Shown piece by piece: positions 41,159 through 42,359 of a stretch of DNA of 42,359 nucleotides. Source of the stretch: Planctomycetota bacterium (lineage in GTDB: Bacteria > Planctomycetota > Planctomycetia > Pirellulales > UBA1268); the NCBI GenBank assembly GCA_003669605.1, contig QWOP01000088.1, positions 1 through 42,359 on the forward strand, written 5' to 3'. Position 1 is the stretch's first letter. Every line of letters begins with the position of its first letter. The notes below the pieces were generated by a model. That model saw only the letters and a list, made by a program, of their open reading frames with translations. It made no database searches and had not been told where the DNA came from. Both the position numbers and the translations under genes were made by a program.

Positions 41159-42133
41159 TCAGGCGTTGTTCGTCAATTTCCGCGACTGGCGCTTGAGCCG
41201 GTGGCCGAGGCTCGCAAGCGCCGCCGGCAGCCGATGCAGCCGTAGCAGACGCACCGCCCCGCGGCGGCGGGCCACGGGATGAACAGGCTGCGTGAAGATC
41301 CTCCCAAACTGTGTGACGATCAACGCTGCATCGGCGCACTCAGGCACCCTGTTGCCCCGCAGCCAGGGGGTGGCGCGGAGTTGGGCTGCGAGGGCCGGAT
41401 CGCGGTCGATCGCCACCACGCGTTCGACGAGATCGTCGAGCGACTGGGAATCATGGGCCGAGAGAAAACTCCGGGTGTCGAAGTCGCGTCCCACCAACGG
41501 GTCACCCCAATAGATGGGGATCGATCCCACGAGCATCGGCTCAACCACCTTCTCGGTGGTGTATCCCGGGGCTGACTCGTTCTCGAAGGCGATCGTGAAG
41601 CGGCATTCCGAGAGGAAGGTCCGCTTATTGGCGACGCGTCCGCCGATGTTGTTGAAGAGTTTGCCGCCGGAATCGACGCGCTTGTAGCGGGAGAGCCGGC
41701 GGAAGAAATCATTCCGGGTGCGGCACAGCGGATTGGAGACGACAAACCCGCAGAACCGCGACTTGCCTGCCAGGGTGGCGGCGGAGTCGACGGGCAGTGG
41801 TTTCACAAGCTGATGCGGGTCGGCATACAGCACCCACAGTGGCAGGCGGGAGTGCCGGGGGTGGGTGTCATAGCGGAACGTGAACGCCCAGTCGCAATTG
41901 AGCCAATCGGCACCGACGTTCTCCCCGGTGAAGAAGATCCGCGTGCAGTCGTACTGGAGATAGTCCTTCCGTCGACTGCCGACGGTGGTGTAGACGATGA
42001 AGTCGGGCTCGGAATCCTGATCGATCAACCAGTGGGGAGCGAGGAGCCGCGTGAAGAAGTTATCGGCGGGATCAAATCCGTCCCAGAAACCGACAAAACG
42101 GAGGCGGAGTGGGGGGCGGGGAGTGGTGGTCAT
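41159..42133 (-). CDS. Glycosyltransferase family 10 (alpha-fucosyltransferase-like)
   Basis: A 324-residue enzyme likely to move fucose from GDP-fucose onto a glycan. GT10 landmarks: RIFFTGENVGADWLNCDWAF with TFRY, PLWVLYADPHQ, KSRFCGFVVSNPLCRTRNDF, the acceptor-side NNIGGRV and KRTFLSECRFTIAFENESAP, and the donor-binding GYTTEKVVEPMLVGSIPIYW with GDP. The C-terminus is basic and may associate with membrane. The ATG at 42133 (MTTTPRPPLRLRFVGFWDGF) matches the family start; the frame is open upstream but there it only shadows the neighbouring membrane gene in another frame. Exact acceptor and linkage cannot be read. It overlaps nothing and is convergent with the SYLF gene. Confidence 0.9.
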   Translation of the reverse strand: MTTTPRPPLRLRFVGFWDGFDPADNFFTRLLAPHWLIDQDSEPDFIVYTTVGSRRKDYLQYDCTRIFFTGENVGADWLNCDWAFTFRYDTHPRHSRLPLWVLYADPHQLVKPLPVDSAATLAGKSRFCGFVVSNPLCRTRNDFFRRLSRYKRVDSGGKLFNNIGGRVANKRTFLSECRFTIAFENESAPGYTTEKVVEPMLVGSIPIYWGDPLVGRDFDTRSFLSAHDSQSLDDLVERVVAIDRDPALAAQLRATPWLRGNRVPECADAALIVTQFGRIFTQPVHPVARRRGAVRLLRLHRLPAALASLGHRLKRQSRKLTNNA

Positions 42134-42189
42134 GAAAAGGGGCGGCGGGCAAGGCGGGAATCGGGAATCGTGACATCCGCGGAACCGTA

Positions 42190-42359
42190 TTAGGAGGCGC
42201 TTCCCCACAACGTCACGAGCCTCTGGCAAAGCGTCCAGAGGCCGATGATCACGAACCCGGCCGACGACACCGCCAGGAGAATGTCCCATGCCCGACCAGG
42301 CTTGAGGCGGGGATCCATCGCCCACCAGCGGAACCAAACCACTGCGATTCCCAGCGCTG
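42190..42359 (-). CDS. C-terminal fragment of a membrane protein
   Basis: A reading frame enters from the right edge and stops at 42190-42192. The last 55 residues begin ALGIAVVWFRWWAMDPRLKP and contain one strong membrane helix (ILLAVSSAGFVIIGLWTL), ending VTLWGSAS. It lies 56 bases upstream of the GT10 gene on the same strand, so the two may be co-transcribed. No family can be named from this fragment. Confidence 0.6.
   Translation of the reverse strand, partial: ALGIAVVWFRWWAMDPRLKPGRAWDILLAVSSAGFVIIGLWTLCQRLVTLWGSAS

Noticed and set aside
42134..42337. N-terminal extension of the GT10 glycosyltransferase
   Set aside because: The extension has no family similarity and overlaps, in another frame, the better-supported membrane protein end.

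Overview
The window is a GC-rich chromosomal segment from a bacterium of the Planctomycetota, most likely the Pirellulales. Support for this placement: a DUF1559 protein with a prepilin-type N-terminus beside a small regulatory-like lipoprotein, a DUF1844 protein, a secreted DUF6807/'PmoA' protein, a PilM locus whose proteins carry long Gly/Met/Pro-rich stretches, and weak or absent Shine-Dalgarno sequences at many starts. I saw no rRNA, tRNA, CRISPR array, transposase, integrase or prophage gene. It reads as core chromosome, not a mobile island.

Layout. 1-6.7 kb: the 5' end of a probable mfd (minus strand), divergent from pyrG, a DUF1844 gene, a secreted DUF6807 protein and folD (tightly packed), then an ABC exporter. 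6.7-9.9 kb: rhamnulokinase (minus) divergent from an APS-reductase-type cysH and a cysteine-free Rrf2 regulator. A perfect 7-4-7 palindrome lies between the divergent genes, and a 4 x 25 bp tandem repeat covers the Rrf2 stop codon. 9.9-19.3 kb: a Ser/Thr kinase fused to a degenerate receiver domain, a very large secreted protein, and a minus-strand operon with ATGA overlaps (GH38/57-like protein, cmk, plsC).

19.5-29.5 kb: an apparent four-gene operon whose first gene is a fusion of PilM (cytoplasmic actin-like ATPase fold) and PilN (INLLP-like motif plus membrane helix). It is followed by a PilO-like single-pass protein, a third single-pass protein and an exported helical protein. All four contain Gly/Met/Pro-rich segments. 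Convergent to it are a lipoprotein and a DUF1559 prepilin-like protein. This is the best candidate for an under-described system: a rebuilt type IV pilus or type II secretion alignment complex.

29.8-32.9 kb: ilvB and a type I DAHP synthase, divergent, with an attenuator-like pair of exclusive hairpins ahead of ilvB. 33.2-40.0 kb: a chemotaxis-type operon cheA-cheW-mcp-cheR-cheB with no cheY, no cheD, an unusual CheA N-terminus and a receptor ending in an aromatic pentapeptide. 40.1-42.4 kb: an exported SYLF-domain protein, a GT10 fucosyltransferase-like gene and the 3' end of a membrane protein gene.

All functions are inferred from motifs and order read by eye. No database search, alignment or folding calculation was run.
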